43,980 nucleotides of DNA from Ligilactobacillus aviarius (GCF_001654615.1 NZ_LWUD01000032.1:1-43980); one strand, 5' to 3'; numbered from the stretch's first letter, positions 13,817 through 22,117 are shown. A program made the numbers and translations. Notes: generated by a model from the letters alone, not told the origin.

Positions 13817-14779
13817 TTAAATATTATCGTTTTTGTTAAATAATGAATCAACTGATTGATTATGATAAATCAATGAAATTGCCTTTGCAAAAATCGGTGC
13901 AACTGATAAGATTCTTAACTGTTCAAACTTCTTCTCTTCAGGCATCTGAATCGTATCGGTTACAACAACCTCTTTAAGCTCTGAATTTTTCAATTCGTTA
14001 ACTGCATTGCCGGAGAAAATTGCGTGCGTTGCACAACCGTAAACGTCCGTTGCCCCCGCCTGTTTCAATACAGCGGCAGCATCCGCCATTTTCGCACCCG
14101 TGTCGATCATATCATCAAAGATAATGCATTGATGACCTTTTACGTCACCGATCACATCCGTATTTTTATCAACGCGTTTCGAATCCCGCTTATCAACAAT
14201 TGCAATTGGTGCTTTCAGGCATTCTGCCAAATTCCGGGCCAATTTCACACTGCTATGATCCGGAGCAACGACCACAACATCCTTATCAAGGCCGTTCTTC
14301 TTGAAGTAATCAGCTTGACTATAGATTGCTAAAAGGTGGTCAACCGGAATATTAAAGAATCCCTGTAATTGACCGGCATGCAAATCAAGGGTAACCACCC
14401 GATCAGCCCCCGCCATCGTCAAAAAGTTAGCAATCAATTTTGCGGTGATTGGTTCCCGCGGCCGGGTCTTCCGATCGGCCCGCGCATAACCATAATACGG
14501 GATAACACAGTTGATCGTCCCGGCACTAGCCCGGCGTAATGCATCGATCATTACCATTAATTCCATAAAGTTTTCGTTAACTGGATCTGAAATTGATTGA
14601 ATAACAAAAACATCACATCCACGAACACTCGAATCAATATTGATTTGAATTTCACCGTCGCTGAAATGATGAACGGTTGTATCACTTAATTCAACTCCGA
14701 GATCATCGGCAATCTTTTGGGCCAATTCAGGGTTGGAATTTAAGGCAAACAGTTTAATTCCGGCATTATCTTGATTCAT
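13817..14779 (-). CDS. prs: Ribose-phosphate pyrophosphokinase
   Basis: Cytoplasmic PRPP synthase of 320 residues, making phosphoribosyl pyrophosphate from ribose-5-phosphate and ATP for nucleotide, His and Trp synthesis. Motifs: the ATP loop RADRKTRPREPI near residues 102-113, VVTLDLHAGQLQGFF near 128, and the PRPP loop CIIFDDMIDTGAKM near 222. The length is that of bacterial class I enzymes. GGAGG precedes ATG, and a strong promoter lies about 45 bp upstream. Confidence 0.97.
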   Translation of the reverse strand: MNQDNAGIKLFALNSNPELAQKIADDLGVELSDTTVHHFSDGEIQINIDSSVRGCDVFVIQSISDPVNENFMELMVMIDALRRASAGTINCVIPYYGYARADRKTRPREPITAKLIANFLTMAGADRVVTLDLHAGQLQGFFNIPVDHLLAIYSQADYFKKNGLDKDVVVVAPDHSSVKLARNLAECLKAPIAIVDKRDSKRVDKNTDVIGDVKGHQCIIFDDMIDTGAKMADAAAVLKQAGATDVYGCATHAIFSGNAVNELKNSELKEVVVTDTIQMPEEKKFEQLRILSVAPIFAKAISLIYHNQSVDSLFNKNDNI

Positions 14780-14824
14780 TTATGTCTTTCCTCCAGCATT
14801 CAGCAATCATTATGTTCTTTCTTA

Positions 14825-14852
14825 ATTCTATGGTATTTCAGACGTTTGTCAA
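14825..14852 (-). promoter_or_regulatory. prs promoter
   Basis: On the minus strand TTGACA (14852-14847) and TAGAAT (14830-14825) have a 16-bp spacer. The leader is about 38 nt with no obvious regulatory structure. Confidence 0.75.
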
Positions 14853-14886
14853 GAACGCTTAGATGACGAAAACATGACAATGCGGT

Positions 14887-14920
14887 TAAAAATAGGAGGC
14901 TGCTCATGTGTGCAACCTCC
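14887..14920 (-). terminator. Terminator of the XRE regulator gene
   Basis: The stem GGAGG-TTGC / GCAG-CCTCC with an 8-nt loop is followed by TATTTTTAA on the minus strand. Confidence 0.8.
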
Positions 14921-14951
14921 GCAATCAGTTTTATCAAGACTCGTTCAATTC

Positions 14952-15152
14952 TTACATTGCATGATTCAACAATTGATCAACTGAGATGTGATACAAATCA
15001 CTTAAATATACCAGACTTTCCAAATCCGGATAGCTGACATCGCGTTCCCAGTTTGAAACGGTTTGCCGTGAAACGTGTAAAATATCGGCAACCTCTTTTT
15101 GGGTAAAGTGATAACTTTCACGCTCTTCTTCTAAATTCTTTCCTAATTCCAT
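14952..15152 (-). CDS. Small XRE/Cro-type HTH regulator
   Basis: A 66-residue protein that is almost only a helix-turn-helix domain: LEEERESYHFTQKEVADILHV-SRQTVSNWERDVSYPD, then a helix LVYLSDLYHISVDQLL. I start at the ATG at 15152 because GGAGG lies 8 nt upstream; the ATGs 24-27 nt further up lack a site. It resembles the stand-alone Cro/C1 regulators of lactobacilli, which often have a separate membrane partner. No partner is adjacent. Target genes unknown. Confidence 0.88.
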   Translation of the reverse strand: MELGKNLEEERESYHFTQKEVADILHVSRQTVSNWERDVSYPDLESLVYLSDLYHISVDQLLNHAM

Positions 15153-15504
15153 AAAATATTCCTCCATTTCTTTCATCAAACTTTAATCTTGAACCTCTTA
15201 ATAAAACTGTTTCCCCTTTAGTTTTAATTCTAACACACCTCAATTAATTAAAAAAATCTAATCAAGGTATACAAGCGCAAAAAATTTCTGTACCAATTCT
15301 GATGATAATATTCAAAAGGAAGGGGTGGCAAAACGTTAAAAACGAGCGTGGCGGAAGCAGAAAAGCGAACGAATCGCGCAGCATAGATTCGGAGGTTTTC
15401 GAACTTCACTAGCTTCGCGTCGTAGCTCCGTTTGTTTTGGAACCCGATTATGTGAATATAACAAAAAGGCTGCGACTTTGTGTCACAACCTCTCTCTTTA
15501 AACT
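15153..15504. other. Intergenic region between DUF1129 and XRE genes
   Basis: The 352-bp gap holds the upstream region of the XRE gene (T-rich, no convincing promoter pair) and repeat copy A at 15319-15492. No coding frame with a ribosome site was seen. Confidence 0.7.
15319..15492 (+). repeat. Structured intergenic repeat, copy A (174 bp)
   Basis: Near-identical to copies at 29589-29760 (reverse) and 33234-33394. Shared landmarks in order: GGTGTGACAAAACGTT-like left end, AACGAGCGTGG, a hairpin CGAATC/GATTCG (15370-15375 with 15386-15391), a variable centre, GTTTGTTTTGGAACCCGATTA, and a terminator-like right hairpin. The hairpin (15467-15491) read on the minus strand gives AGGTTGTGAC-GTCGCAGCCT followed by TTTTTG and stands directly after the DUF1129 gene. 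Confidence 0.9.
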
Positions 15505-16224
15505 CTAGAATGAACGAATATTCAATTTCTTCTTTAACAGATACCGTACACCAAAACCAATAAGTGCAAACAGGATATCAGCAAGCGGCGTAAAGGCCGG
15601 GTTGACTTGTGGCGGAATCTTGGCAATCAATGCAAAGGCAGCGAACCAAACGATCAATAAGCCTAAGAAGACTCCAATTGCCCGTAAGATTCGGTGCTTG
15701 GCCTTCCGGTTATTCATTACCTTGTAGAATCCTGCTAATCCTAAGCCGGCAATTACAGAAGTTGAAACGATCGTTAACCACCCAGCATCTGCCGTTTGCC
15801 GTTTTGAAAACAGACCTAAAATTCCGTACATTGCACAGAACATAACGAACATCAATAATCCGTTATCCAAAGCTGATTCCCAGAACTTTGGCGGTTTGTT
15901 TTCCAATTCCCGCTTCGGTCCGTTAATAATATCATCTGCTTTTTTAGCAGCCGGACCATATAACTTTGCAGCTGTATAGCCTTGTTTTTGCTTAACTTTT
16001 AATTCTTCATAAACTTCATTCAAAGCAGTTGCTTTCTTTTCAGGATCATACCCTTGAGCATTCAACGCCCGGTTTAACTTGATCATGTACTCTGCATTCC
16101 GTTTAGTCAAATCCGCGAATTGCTTATTAATTTCGATCATTTTTTCCTGACGTTCTTTTTCACGGGTTTCTGCTTGACGTTGAGCTGCTTCTTGATTTTT
16201 TTGCCGAATATCTTCGTCTGCCAC
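15505..16224 (-). CDS. DUF1129 family membrane protein
   Basis: Protein of 239 residues. The N-terminal 110 residues are charged and helical (Gln/Lys/Glu-rich, coiled coil). Four to five transmembrane segments follow from residue 118 (GLLMFVMFCAMYGILGLF) and it ends with a basic tail (KKKLNIRSF). This matches the DUF1129 family commonly found directly after ychF in lactobacilli. It is last in the rsmG-noc-parA-parB-DUF951-ychF run, 43 bp after ychF, and the repeat hairpin behind it can serve as terminator. Function unknown. Confidence 0.85.
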   Translation of the reverse strand: MADEDIRQKNQEAAQRQAETREKERQEKMIEINKQFADLTKRNAEYMIKLNRALNAQGYDPEKKATALNEVYEELKVKQKQGYTAAKLYGPAAKKADDIINGPKRELENKPPKFWESALDNGLLMFVMFCAMYGILGLFSKRQTADAGWLTIVSTSVIAGLGLAGFYKVMNNRKAKHRILRAIGVFLGLLIVWFAAFALIAKIPPQVNPAFTPLADILFALIGFGVRYLLKKKLNIRSF

Positions 16225-16267
16225 AATGGTTCCTCCTTTAACTGAAATCGACTTTTAAACTCTTATT

Positions 16268-17377
16268 TTAGACATTGAACCGGAATTCAATAATGTCGCC
16301 ATCTTGAACCACGTAGTCTTTTCCTTCAAGGCGCATTTTACCGGCTTCTTTAACGGCTTGCATGCTACCATATTTATCAAGGTCATCAAACGAAACAGTT
16401 TCGGCACGAATAAAGCCCCGTTCAAAGTCTGAGTGAATAATTCCGGCAACTTGCGGAGCCTTCATTCCGTGTCTGAAGGTCCAAGCCCGGGTTTCTTTTC
16501 CGCCAGCCGTAAAGAAGGTTTCAAGCCCTAACAACTTGTATGAAGCTCGAATCAACCGGTTCAAGCCAGGTTCTTCAACGCCTTCCATTTCAAGGAATTC
16601 CTTCTTTTCGTCATCATCCATTTCGGCAATTTCTTCTTCCGTTCCAGCGGCAACCCCAATAACTTCTGAACCGGGATCGTTTTCAGCTAAGAACTTCTTG
16701 ATTTCTGGCATGTATTTGTTGCCGTCTGGATCAGCCATATCTTCTTCACCAATATTTGCAACGTAAAGGACCGGCTTTGAAGTTAATAAGAATAAGCCCT
16801 TAACGATTTTCTTTTCATCATCGTTAAATTCGATCGAACGAACCGGCTTTCCTTCTTCAAGCACTGGTTTGATCTTTTGCAAAACAGCGAATTCAGCCTG
16901 GGCATCCTTATCGCGCCCTGTTTTAGCAACCTTTTCCACCCGGGTATACCGCTTATTGATCGATTCAAGGTCGGCCAATACCAATTCAAGATTGATTGTG
17001 TTGATATCATCGATCGGGTCAACTTTTCCTGAAACGTGAGTGATATTATCATCATCAAAGGCCCGAACAACGTGAACGATCGCGTCACATTGACGAATGT
17101 TTTCCAGGAATTTATTTCCTAATCCTTCACCCTTGCTGGCCCCCTTAACAATTCCCGCAATATCGGTAAATTCAAAGGTTGTGTGGACGATTTTTTTGGC
17201 AGGGATGATTTCATCGATCCGCGCTAACCGTTTATCAGGAACTTCAACCATTCCTACATTGGGATCAATTGTCGCAAATGGATAATTTGCCATTTCTGCT
17301 CCTGCTTTTGTAATTGCGTTAAATAGCGTTGACTTTCCAACATTTGGCAAGCCGACAATTCCAGCTGTTAATGCCAT
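16268..17377 (-). CDS. ychF: Redox-regulated ribosome-binding ATPase/GTPase YchF
   Basis: Obg-family P-loop protein of about 369 residues. G1 is GLPNVGKSTLF near residue 10, G3 is DIAGIVKGASKGEG near 70 and the altered G4 is YVANIGEED, which confers ATP preference in YchF. The C-terminal TGS-like domain ends GDIIEFRFNV. I start at ATG 17377 (AAAGAG 8 nt upstream) rather than 9 nt earlier. It lies in an operon between DUF951 and DUF1129. It acts on the ribosome and oxidative-stress responses in other bacteria. Confidence 0.97.
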   Translation of the reverse strand: MALTAGIVGLPNVGKSTLFNAITKAGAEMANYPFATIDPNVGMVEVPDKRLARIDEIIPAKKIVHTTFEFTDIAGIVKGASKGEGLGNKFLENIRQCDAIVHVVRAFDDDNITHVSGKVDPIDDINTINLELVLADLESINKRYTRVEKVAKTGRDKDAQAEFAVLQKIKPVLEEGKPVRSIEFNDDEKKIVKGLFLLTSKPVLYVANIGEEDMADPDGNKYMPEIKKFLAENDPGSEVIGVAAGTEEEIAEMDDDEKKEFLEMEGVEEPGLNRLIRASYKLLGLETFFTAGGKETRAWTFRHGMKAPQVAGIIHSDFERGFIRAETVSFDDLDKYGSMQAVKEAGKMRLEGKDYVVQDGDIIEFRFNV

Positions 17378-17391
17378 TTCATTCACTCTTT

Positions 17392-17580
17392 CTAATTAGC
17401 TTTTTCTAAAATTTTCTTCATTTTGCGTTCAAATTCACGCCGGGGAAGCATTACAATATGGCCGCACCCCGTGCATTCGATCTTGATATCCATTCCCATC
17501 CGAATGATTTTCCAGCGGTTAGTTCCGCACGGATGAGCCTTTTTCATTTCAACAATGTCGTTTAAATCATAATCTTTCAT
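17392..17580 (-). CDS. DUF951 family protein
   Basis: A 62-residue protein: YDLNDIVEMKKAHPCGTNRWKIIRMGMDIKIECTGCGHIVMLPR. The cysteines in HPCG and CTGC suggest a small zinc-binding fold. It is conserved between parB and ychF across Firmicutes (YyaB-type position). It is 31 bp after parB and 14 bp before the ychF start, and so is part of the operon. Function unknown; a nucleic-acid or ribosome role is guessed only from its neighbours. Confidence 0.9.
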   Translation of the reverse strand: MKDYDLNDIVEMKKAHPCGTNRWKIIRMGMDIKIECTGCGHIVMLPRREFERKMKKILEKAN

Positions 17581-17611
17581 TTAAAAGCTCGCCTCATAAA
17601 TTAATTCATGA

Positions 17612-18484
17612 TTACAACTCAATGTTTAAAACATCCAAGATTCGATTAAAATCTTCCGTTGACAGGTAGTTGATCTCGATTTTACCCTTGCCCGTCTTTT
17701 CGTTGGCTTTGATTGCAACCTTCGTTCCAAATTTTTCTTGAAGCCGGTCTTGGCTTTGAAGAAGATACGGTGAAAGTTTCTTTTTCCGGTCCTTTTTGAC
17801 CTTCTTTTTCCCGTTCATGTCATTGACGATTTGTTCCAATTGACGAACCGTGTAGTTTTCCTTGACCGTCTTCTTTGCAAGTTCAACTAACTTATCTTTA
17901 TCTTTCAAAGCAAGCAATGTCCGGGCCTGGCCCATTGACAACTTACCGTCCTGAACAAGTGCTTTGACCTCTCGGGGCAGATCCAAGAGACGCAAATAGT
18001 TTGCAATATATGGACGGGACTTGCCTAACCGTTCTGATAACTCTGACTGGGTAATTTTCAAGTTTTTCATTAACGTACTGTAAGCCTCAGCCTCTTCAAG
18101 CGGGCTTAAATCTTCCCGTTGCAGGTTTTCAAGGACGGCAACTTCCATCATTTGTTCATCGTCAATTGCCCGCACAATTGCTGGAATTGAATCCTTGCCA
18201 GCTAATTTTGAAGCCCGAAAACGGCGTTCACCGGCAATGATCTCATAACCCATCACGCTTGATTTGCGCACAATGATTGGTTGGAAGACCCCATTTTTCC
18301 GAATTGAATCTGATAAATCTTTTAAATTTTCTTCATCAAAGTTTTTCCGCGGTTGATAAGGATTGGGACGGATCTCATCAAGTTGAAGTTCTTCAACCTT
18401 TTCATCTGCTTCTTTCTCTTCGTCAAAATCAGCAAATAAAGCATTGATTCCGCGGCCAAGTCCCTTTTTATTCTTACTTGCCAT
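17612..18484 (-). CDS. parB: Chromosome partitioning protein ParB (Spo0J)
   Basis: A 290-residue CTPase/DNA-clamp protein. The N-terminal ParA-stimulating segment is KKGLGRGINALF. The CTP-binding domain has PYQPRK and AGERRFRA (residues 65-75). A central HTH (ITQSELSERLGKSRPYIANYLRLL) binds parS, and a C-terminal dimerisation domain follows. Its start overlaps the end of parA by 11 bp. It loads SMC and organises the origin region. No perfect parS was found in this window. Confidence 0.97.
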   Translation of the reverse strand: MASKNKKGLGRGINALFADFDEEKEADEKVEELQLDEIRPNPYQPRKNFDEENLKDLSDSIRKNGVFQPIIVRKSSVMGYEIIAGERRFRASKLAGKDSIPAIVRAIDDEQMMEVAVLENLQREDLSPLEEAEAYSTLMKNLKITQSELSERLGKSRPYIANYLRLLDLPREVKALVQDGKLSMGQARTLLALKDKDKLVELAKKTVKENYTVRQLEQIVNDMNGKKKVKKDRKKKLSPYLLQSQDRLQEKFGTKVAIKANEKTGKGKIEINYLSTEDFNRILDVLNIEL

Positions 18485-19241
18485 GAGCTGCCAAGACCTC
18501 CTTTGCTAACGCCATGTATTCCTTTGCTCCCCGTGATGATGGATCATAGTCAATGATTGACATTCCATGACTTGGAGCTTCTGAAAGCCGAACGTTGCGG
18601 GGAATAATCGTTTGATAAACCTTATCTTTAAAGAACCGTTTAACTTCTTCAACAACTTCGTTTCCAAGGTTGGTCCGGGCATCGAGCATCGTTAATAAGA
18701 CCCCTTCGATCTTCAAGTTTGGATTGAAGTGCTTTTGCACAAGTTGAATCGTATTTAATAACTGACTTAATCCTTCCAAAGCATAGTATTCGCTTTGAAC
18801 CGGAATCAAAATCGTATCGCAAGCTGTAAATGCGTTGATCGTCAGCATTCCAAGTGAAGGTGGGCAGTCGATCAAAATATAATCATAGCTGTCCCGAATT
18901 GGCACAACTGCATCAGCTAACCGCTTTTCGCGCGCCATCTGAGATGTCAATTCAATTTCAGCACCTGATAATTGAATCGTTGCCGGAACAATATCAAGGT
19001 TCTTCCGACTGGTGTGGATAATCACATCCGTCATTGGAACTTCATTTACCAGAACATCATAAACATCAGCTTTAATATCTGCTTTCCGAATTCCAAGTCC
19101 GCTTGTTGCGTTTCCTTGGGCATCGGCATCGATCAATAATACTTTCTGGCCTAATTTTGCTAAACAAGCACCAAGGTTAATGCTCGTTGTGGTTTTACCA
19201 ACCCCGCCTTTTTGGTTGGCAAGTGCAATTACGCGTCCCAT
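18474..19241 (-). CDS. parA: Chromosome partitioning ATPase ParA (Soj)
   Basis: A 255-residue deviant Walker ATPase: KGGVGKTTTSINLG at residue 11, DADAQGNATSGL near 40 and IDCPPSLGMLT near 124. ParB stimulates its ATPase, and in relatives it controls DnaA. It overlaps parB and is 18 bp after noc. The short length with no N-terminal HTH marks the chromosomal, not plasmid, type. Confidence 0.97.
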   Translation of the reverse strand: MGRVIALANQKGGVGKTTTSINLGACLAKLGQKVLLIDADAQGNATSGLGIRKADIKADVYDVLVNEVPMTDVIIHTSRKNLDIVPATIQLSGAEIELTSQMAREKRLADAVVPIRDSYDYILIDCPPSLGMLTINAFTACDTILIPVQSEYYALEGLSQLLNTIQLVQKHFNPNLKIEGVLLTMLDARTNLGNEVVEEVKRFFKDKVYQTIIPRNVRLSEAPSHGMSIIDYDPSSRGAKEYMALAKEVLAAHGK

Positions 19242-19259
19242 CTAATCCACTCTCCTTCA

Positions 19260-20138
19260 CTATTTTCGTTCATTTTTATTTTTTAATGGAATTTCAATTA
19301 CAATTTTTTGAACGTCATCGGTGGTCTCTTCTTCAACCTGAACGTCGATTCCCGTTTCACGAACCATCTTGACTGACTGTTTGATCGTATTGACTGCCAG
19401 TCGAACATCCTTGGCAACCCCTTTAATTTGCGGCCGGTTCTTCGGCTTCATGCGGGGAACAACGATCCGGTTGACCTTCTTTTCAGTTTCCTTAACTGAA
19501 AGGTGATTATTCAAAACATCTTTTAAGACCTTGGCCTGTTGTTCGTTATCTAATCGAACCAGCGCCCGCCCGTGCCGTTCTGAGATCTTACGGTTTAAGA
19601 TTGCTTGCTGAACTGGCCGGCTCAGCTTCAGCAACCGTAACTTATTGGCAATAAATGATTGGCTTTTCCCAAGTTCTTCGGCCAACTGTGCCTGAGTCAA
19701 ATTGTTCAAATCAAGTAATCGTTGGTATGCTTCAGCCTCTTCGATCGAGGTTAACTCTTCGCGTTGTAAGTTTTCAATCACCGCCATTGAAGCTGCTTCG
19801 GTATCCGACATTGTCCGGACAATTGCCGGGACTTTTTCCCACTTTAACGTTTGAATTGCGCGGAAACGCCGTTCACCAGCAATGATTTCATATTTTCCAG
19901 GTTCATATTCGCGCAAAATAATTGGCTGAAGTAACCCGTGATCTTTGATCGTATCCGCTAATTCATCGATCTTTTCCTGAGCAAAAATTTGCCGTGGTTG
20001 AAAGCGATTGGGAATGATCTGATTGACCGCAATTTCTTCAACCTGGTCTTCTGGACGAGGCTGCTGTTCAACATCTGGCGTTGCGGTTTCAGCATCCTTT
20101 TCCTTCTTTTTATTCTTACCCCAAAATAAAAATGCCAT
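19260..20138 (-). CDS. noc: Nucleoid occlusion protein Noc
   Basis: ParB paralogue of 292 residues. The N-terminal MAFLFWGKNKKKEK is a short amphipathic, membrane-binding segment as in B. subtilis Noc. The CTP-binding motif is AGERRFRA near residue 88. The HTH (LTQAQLAEELGKSQSFIANKLRLL) should read Noc-binding sites rather than parS. It links chromosome position with inhibition of Z-ring assembly. It lies directly upstream of parA and after rsmG, the classic Firmicutes order. Confidence 0.95.
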   Translation of the reverse strand: MAFLFWGKNKKKEKDAETATPDVEQQPRPEDQVEEIAVNQIIPNRFQPRQIFAQEKIDELADTIKDHGLLQPIILREYEPGKYEIIAGERRFRAIQTLKWEKVPAIVRTMSDTEAASMAVIENLQREELTSIEEAEAYQRLLDLNNLTQAQLAEELGKSQSFIANKLRLLKLSRPVQQAILNRKISERHGRALVRLDNEQQAKVLKDVLNNHLSVKETEKKVNRIVVPRMKPKNRPQIKGVAKDVRLAVNTIKQSVKMVRETGIDVQVEEETTDDVQKIVIEIPLKNKNERK

Positions 20139-20158
20139 AATTTTCCTCCTTTGATTGT

Positions 20159-20884
20159 CTAAACAATCGGATTCCGTGCAGGAGTACCCGCCTTGCGCGG
20201 ATATTGCTTTGGCGTTGATTTAACTTTTTCAACGATCAATAAGTGACGTTCATCATGCGTGGCTGGCAATTCAGTTTGAATATCTTGTTTAAACTGCCCG
20301 CCAAGAACTTGAATTGCCTTCTGGGCATCAGCTAATTCTTGATCGGCTTTTTGGGCTTTAAGCGCAATAAATTGGCCGCCGACTTTGACCAGTGGCAGAC
20401 ACAATTCTGTTAAAACGGACATGCGGGCCACCGCCCGGGCAGTCACAAAATCATAGCTTTCACGATGCTTACTCTTTTTGCCCGCGAATTCTTCCGCTCG
20501 GGCATGGCACAGTTCAACATCGGTCAGCCCCAGCCGGGTAATTAATTCTTGAAGAAACTTAATGCGTTTATTCAATGAATCAACGATCGTCACTTTTAAT
20601 TGCGGAAAAGCAATTTTCATTGGAATTGATGGAAATCCGGCACCAGCACCTACATCGCAAAGCGTAACTGCTTCCGTCCGAAGAGCTGGAACTTCAATTC
20701 CAAGGATCAGCGAATCATAGAAATGTTTTAAATAAACTTCTTTTTTCGCCGTAATTGCTGTTAAGTTTACAACTTTATTAGTATCAACCAGCAACTCGTA
20801 ATAATCTTCAAACTGTTTTATCTGCTTATCAGAAAGCATGATTCCATGAAGTGCAAGTTCCTGTTTAAATTCTTCTGGTGTCAT
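20159..20884 (-). CDS. rsmG: 16S rRNA m7G527 methyltransferase RsmG (GidB)
   Basis: SAM-dependent methyltransferase of 241 residues. The SAM motif is [20 protein letters not shown] near residue 75, then [11 protein letters not shown]. The AHE/ARAEE region and VTARAVA near 140 are typical. It methylates G527 of 16S rRNA; loss gives low-level streptomycin resistance in other species. It is the first gene of the segregation run, with AAAGGAAAT as ribosome site. Confidence 0.96.
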   Translation of the reverse strand: MTPEEFKQELALHGIMLSDKQIKQFEDYYELLVDTNKVVNLTAITAKKEVYLKHFYDSLILGIEVPALRTEAVTLCDVGAGAGFPSIPMKIAFPQLKVTIVDSLNKRIKFLQELITRLGLTDVELCHARAEEFAGKKSKHRESYDFVTARAVARMSVLTELCLPLVKVGGQFIALKAQKADQELADAQKAIQVLGGQFKQDIQTELPATHDERHLLIVEKVKSTPKQYPRKAGTPARNPIV

Positions 20885-20899
20885 CGGATTTCCTTTCTC

Positions 20900-20936
20900 T
20901 GTTCTTCGTGAAACACTTAATTTTTCAATGTTTCAC
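20900..20936. promoter_or_regulatory. parS-like inverted repeat upstream of rsmG
   Basis: TGTTCTTCGTGAAACA (20900-20915) matches 13 of 16 positions of the parS consensus, with a full right half. A left half-site TGTTTCAC follows, so GTGAAACA and TGTTTCAC face each other about 13 bp apart. Because it is imperfect it may be a weak ParB site, a hairpin in the rsmG leader or chance. Confidence 0.35.
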
Positions 20937-21032
20937 ACTACTGATAAGTTTAATTTATTTACTCATTAAAAGCAAGGTGAATTCCAGAACCAGACTCTTT
21001 CTTTGAGAATTTTTATTCATTTCTTTTTACGC

Positions 21033-21038
21033 TATACT
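21033..21038 (+). promoter_or_regulatory. Probable -10 element of the hydrolase-fold gene
   Basis: TATACT lies 35 bp before the start codon. The -35 is weak, and no operator is evident. Confidence 0.4.
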
Positions 21039-21072
21039 TATATAGTAGAAATTTATCAAATGAGGAATTTAA

Positions 21073-21762
21073 ATGACTGAATTTTTTAATGAACCAACCA
21101 CCGAACAGCTTCCGCACTTAAGCTTAAATCATGAATATTTACCGCATCATTTTGTTCACGTTCTTGTTCCCCCAACCGCCAAGTTCAATCCGTTGATTAT
21201 TTTCATCGGGGACAACCAAGAACAGCTTCACCCCATTCCGCTTTCCCGGTTAAGCGCCCATGGATTCACAATTGCGATGATGGCAGCTGATCAATTAACC
21301 GGGGAGCTGCATCATCAGGTGGGCGAAATTAAATCTGCAATTCGCTTTTTGCTTTTGCACGCCGCCCAATTTTCAATCGACACTAACCGGATCTTCATCT
21401 GGGGCGAAAAGCGCGGAGCCGATCTAAGCGGAATTACCCTTTTAACTGCTAATGATCCTGAATGGAATGCTGAAGATCCGCGGGTTCTCCCCTTACGTTT
21501 CCGGGCTGGCTTTTTATTCGGTGAGACGGATTACGCCAAATTAACCGCAATGATTCCGTCGCATAAACGGCCGGCGTTGTTTATCTATAACGGCGAACTT
21601 GATTCATTTGATGAAGCATGCCGGACTCAATTTATCAAGGCCTATCGTCTTCAAAATGAAGTCCAGGATTTTATTTTGAGGAGTACTGCCAGCGGAACCA
21701 ATGCTTTTTACACCCCGTATATACTGACAATCATTGAAAAACAGATTCAAAAACATTTATAA
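21073..21762 (+). CDS. Alpha/beta-hydrolase-fold protein lacking the nucleophile
   Basis: A 229-residue cytoplasmic protein with the layout of small esterases/dienelactone hydrolases: a central strand NPLIIFIGD, a helix, then RIFIWGEKRGADLSG where the nucleophile elbow should be. In active relatives this is G-E-S-x-G; here Ser is replaced by K113 (GEKRG). A strand ALFIYNGELDSF carries the likely acidic position. A late catalytic His is not evident. It therefore looks like a pseudo-hydrolase, possibly binding rather than cleaving. Ribosome site GAGGA. Single gene between rsmG (divergent) and a small RNA candidate. Confidence 0.7.
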   Translation: MTEFFNEPTTEQLPHLSLNHEYLPHHFVHVLVPPTAKFNPLIIFIGDNQEQLHPIPLSRLSAHGFTIAMMAADQLTGELHHQVGEIKSAIRFLLLHAAQFSIDTNRIFIWGEKRGADLSGITLLTANDPEWNAEDPRVLPLRFRAGFLFGETDYAKLTAMIPSHKRPALFIYNGELDSFDEACRTQFIKAYRLQNEVQDFILRSTASGTNAFYTPYILTIIEKQIQKHL

Positions 21763-21793
21763 ACAAAAAAGATAAAAAATTTCCCAAAAAGGA

Positions 21794-21822
21794 TTGACAC
21801 TCAATTAAAACCAAGGTACTAT
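21794..21822 (+). promoter_or_regulatory. Promoter of the candidate small RNA
   Basis: A consensus -35 TTGACA (21794-21799), a 17-bp spacer and -10 TACTAT (21817-21822). The predicted start is about 21829. Confidence 0.75.
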
Positions 21823-21828
21823 ATAAAT

Positions 21829-21954
21829 ATTGATGAAAGAGCTTTGTGAGCTTCCATCTCCCCCTAGATTCGGCTCACGTTAATATGAGTTCTGTTCATC
21901 ATCACTTACTCCTTTTTTCTCTGCACTATACAATGTATAATGCAGAGTTTTTTT
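21829..21954 (+). ncRNA. Candidate stand-alone small RNA with C-rich loop (about 126 nt)
   Basis: The unit has its own consensus promoter and ends in a strong terminator: CTCTGCA-TATA / TATA-TGCAGAG followed by seven T (21919-21954). The 5' part can fold into a long arm. TGATGAA+AGAGCT pairs with AGTTCT+TTCATCA with one bulge, then GTGAGC/GCTCAC, then AUCU/AGAU closing a loop CCCCCU. The following single-stranded CTTACTCC is another anti-Shine-Dalgarno-like stretch. It matches no RNA family I recognise (not 4.5S, tmRNA or T-box). A riboswitch is unlikely because the next gene has its own promoter 160 bp downstream. Confidence 0.65.
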
Positions 21955-22117
21955 ATGTCTTCCTGCATCCCATGCGGGTTATTTTTTACTCTTTTTTCAC
22001 TTCACAAAAAAATCAATAAAAAAATTTAAATCGTAATCCTCTTTTTTCACTTTCTGATAAACCAACAATTTAATTTAAATTCTAAATCGTAATCCCGTTT
22101 TGATGGTCTTTTCACGG

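Larger units (their letters stand above)
21763..22117. other. Intergenic region with small RNA candidate and Zur half-sites
   Basis: The non-coding stretch before the zinc operon promoter holds a complete small RNA unit (21794-21954) and a second short hairpin CCTGCAT/ATGCGGG with loop CCC at about 21963-21979 followed by TTATTTTTT. Two direct copies of TAAATCGTAATCC (about 22027-22039 and 22083-22095) resemble half of a Zur box. No coding frame with a ribosome site was seen. Confidence 0.65.

Noticed and set aside
21829-21954. Riboswitch for the zinc operon
   Set aside because: The element ends in a terminator about 160 bp before an independent consensus promoter for that operon, so it is more likely a free RNA.
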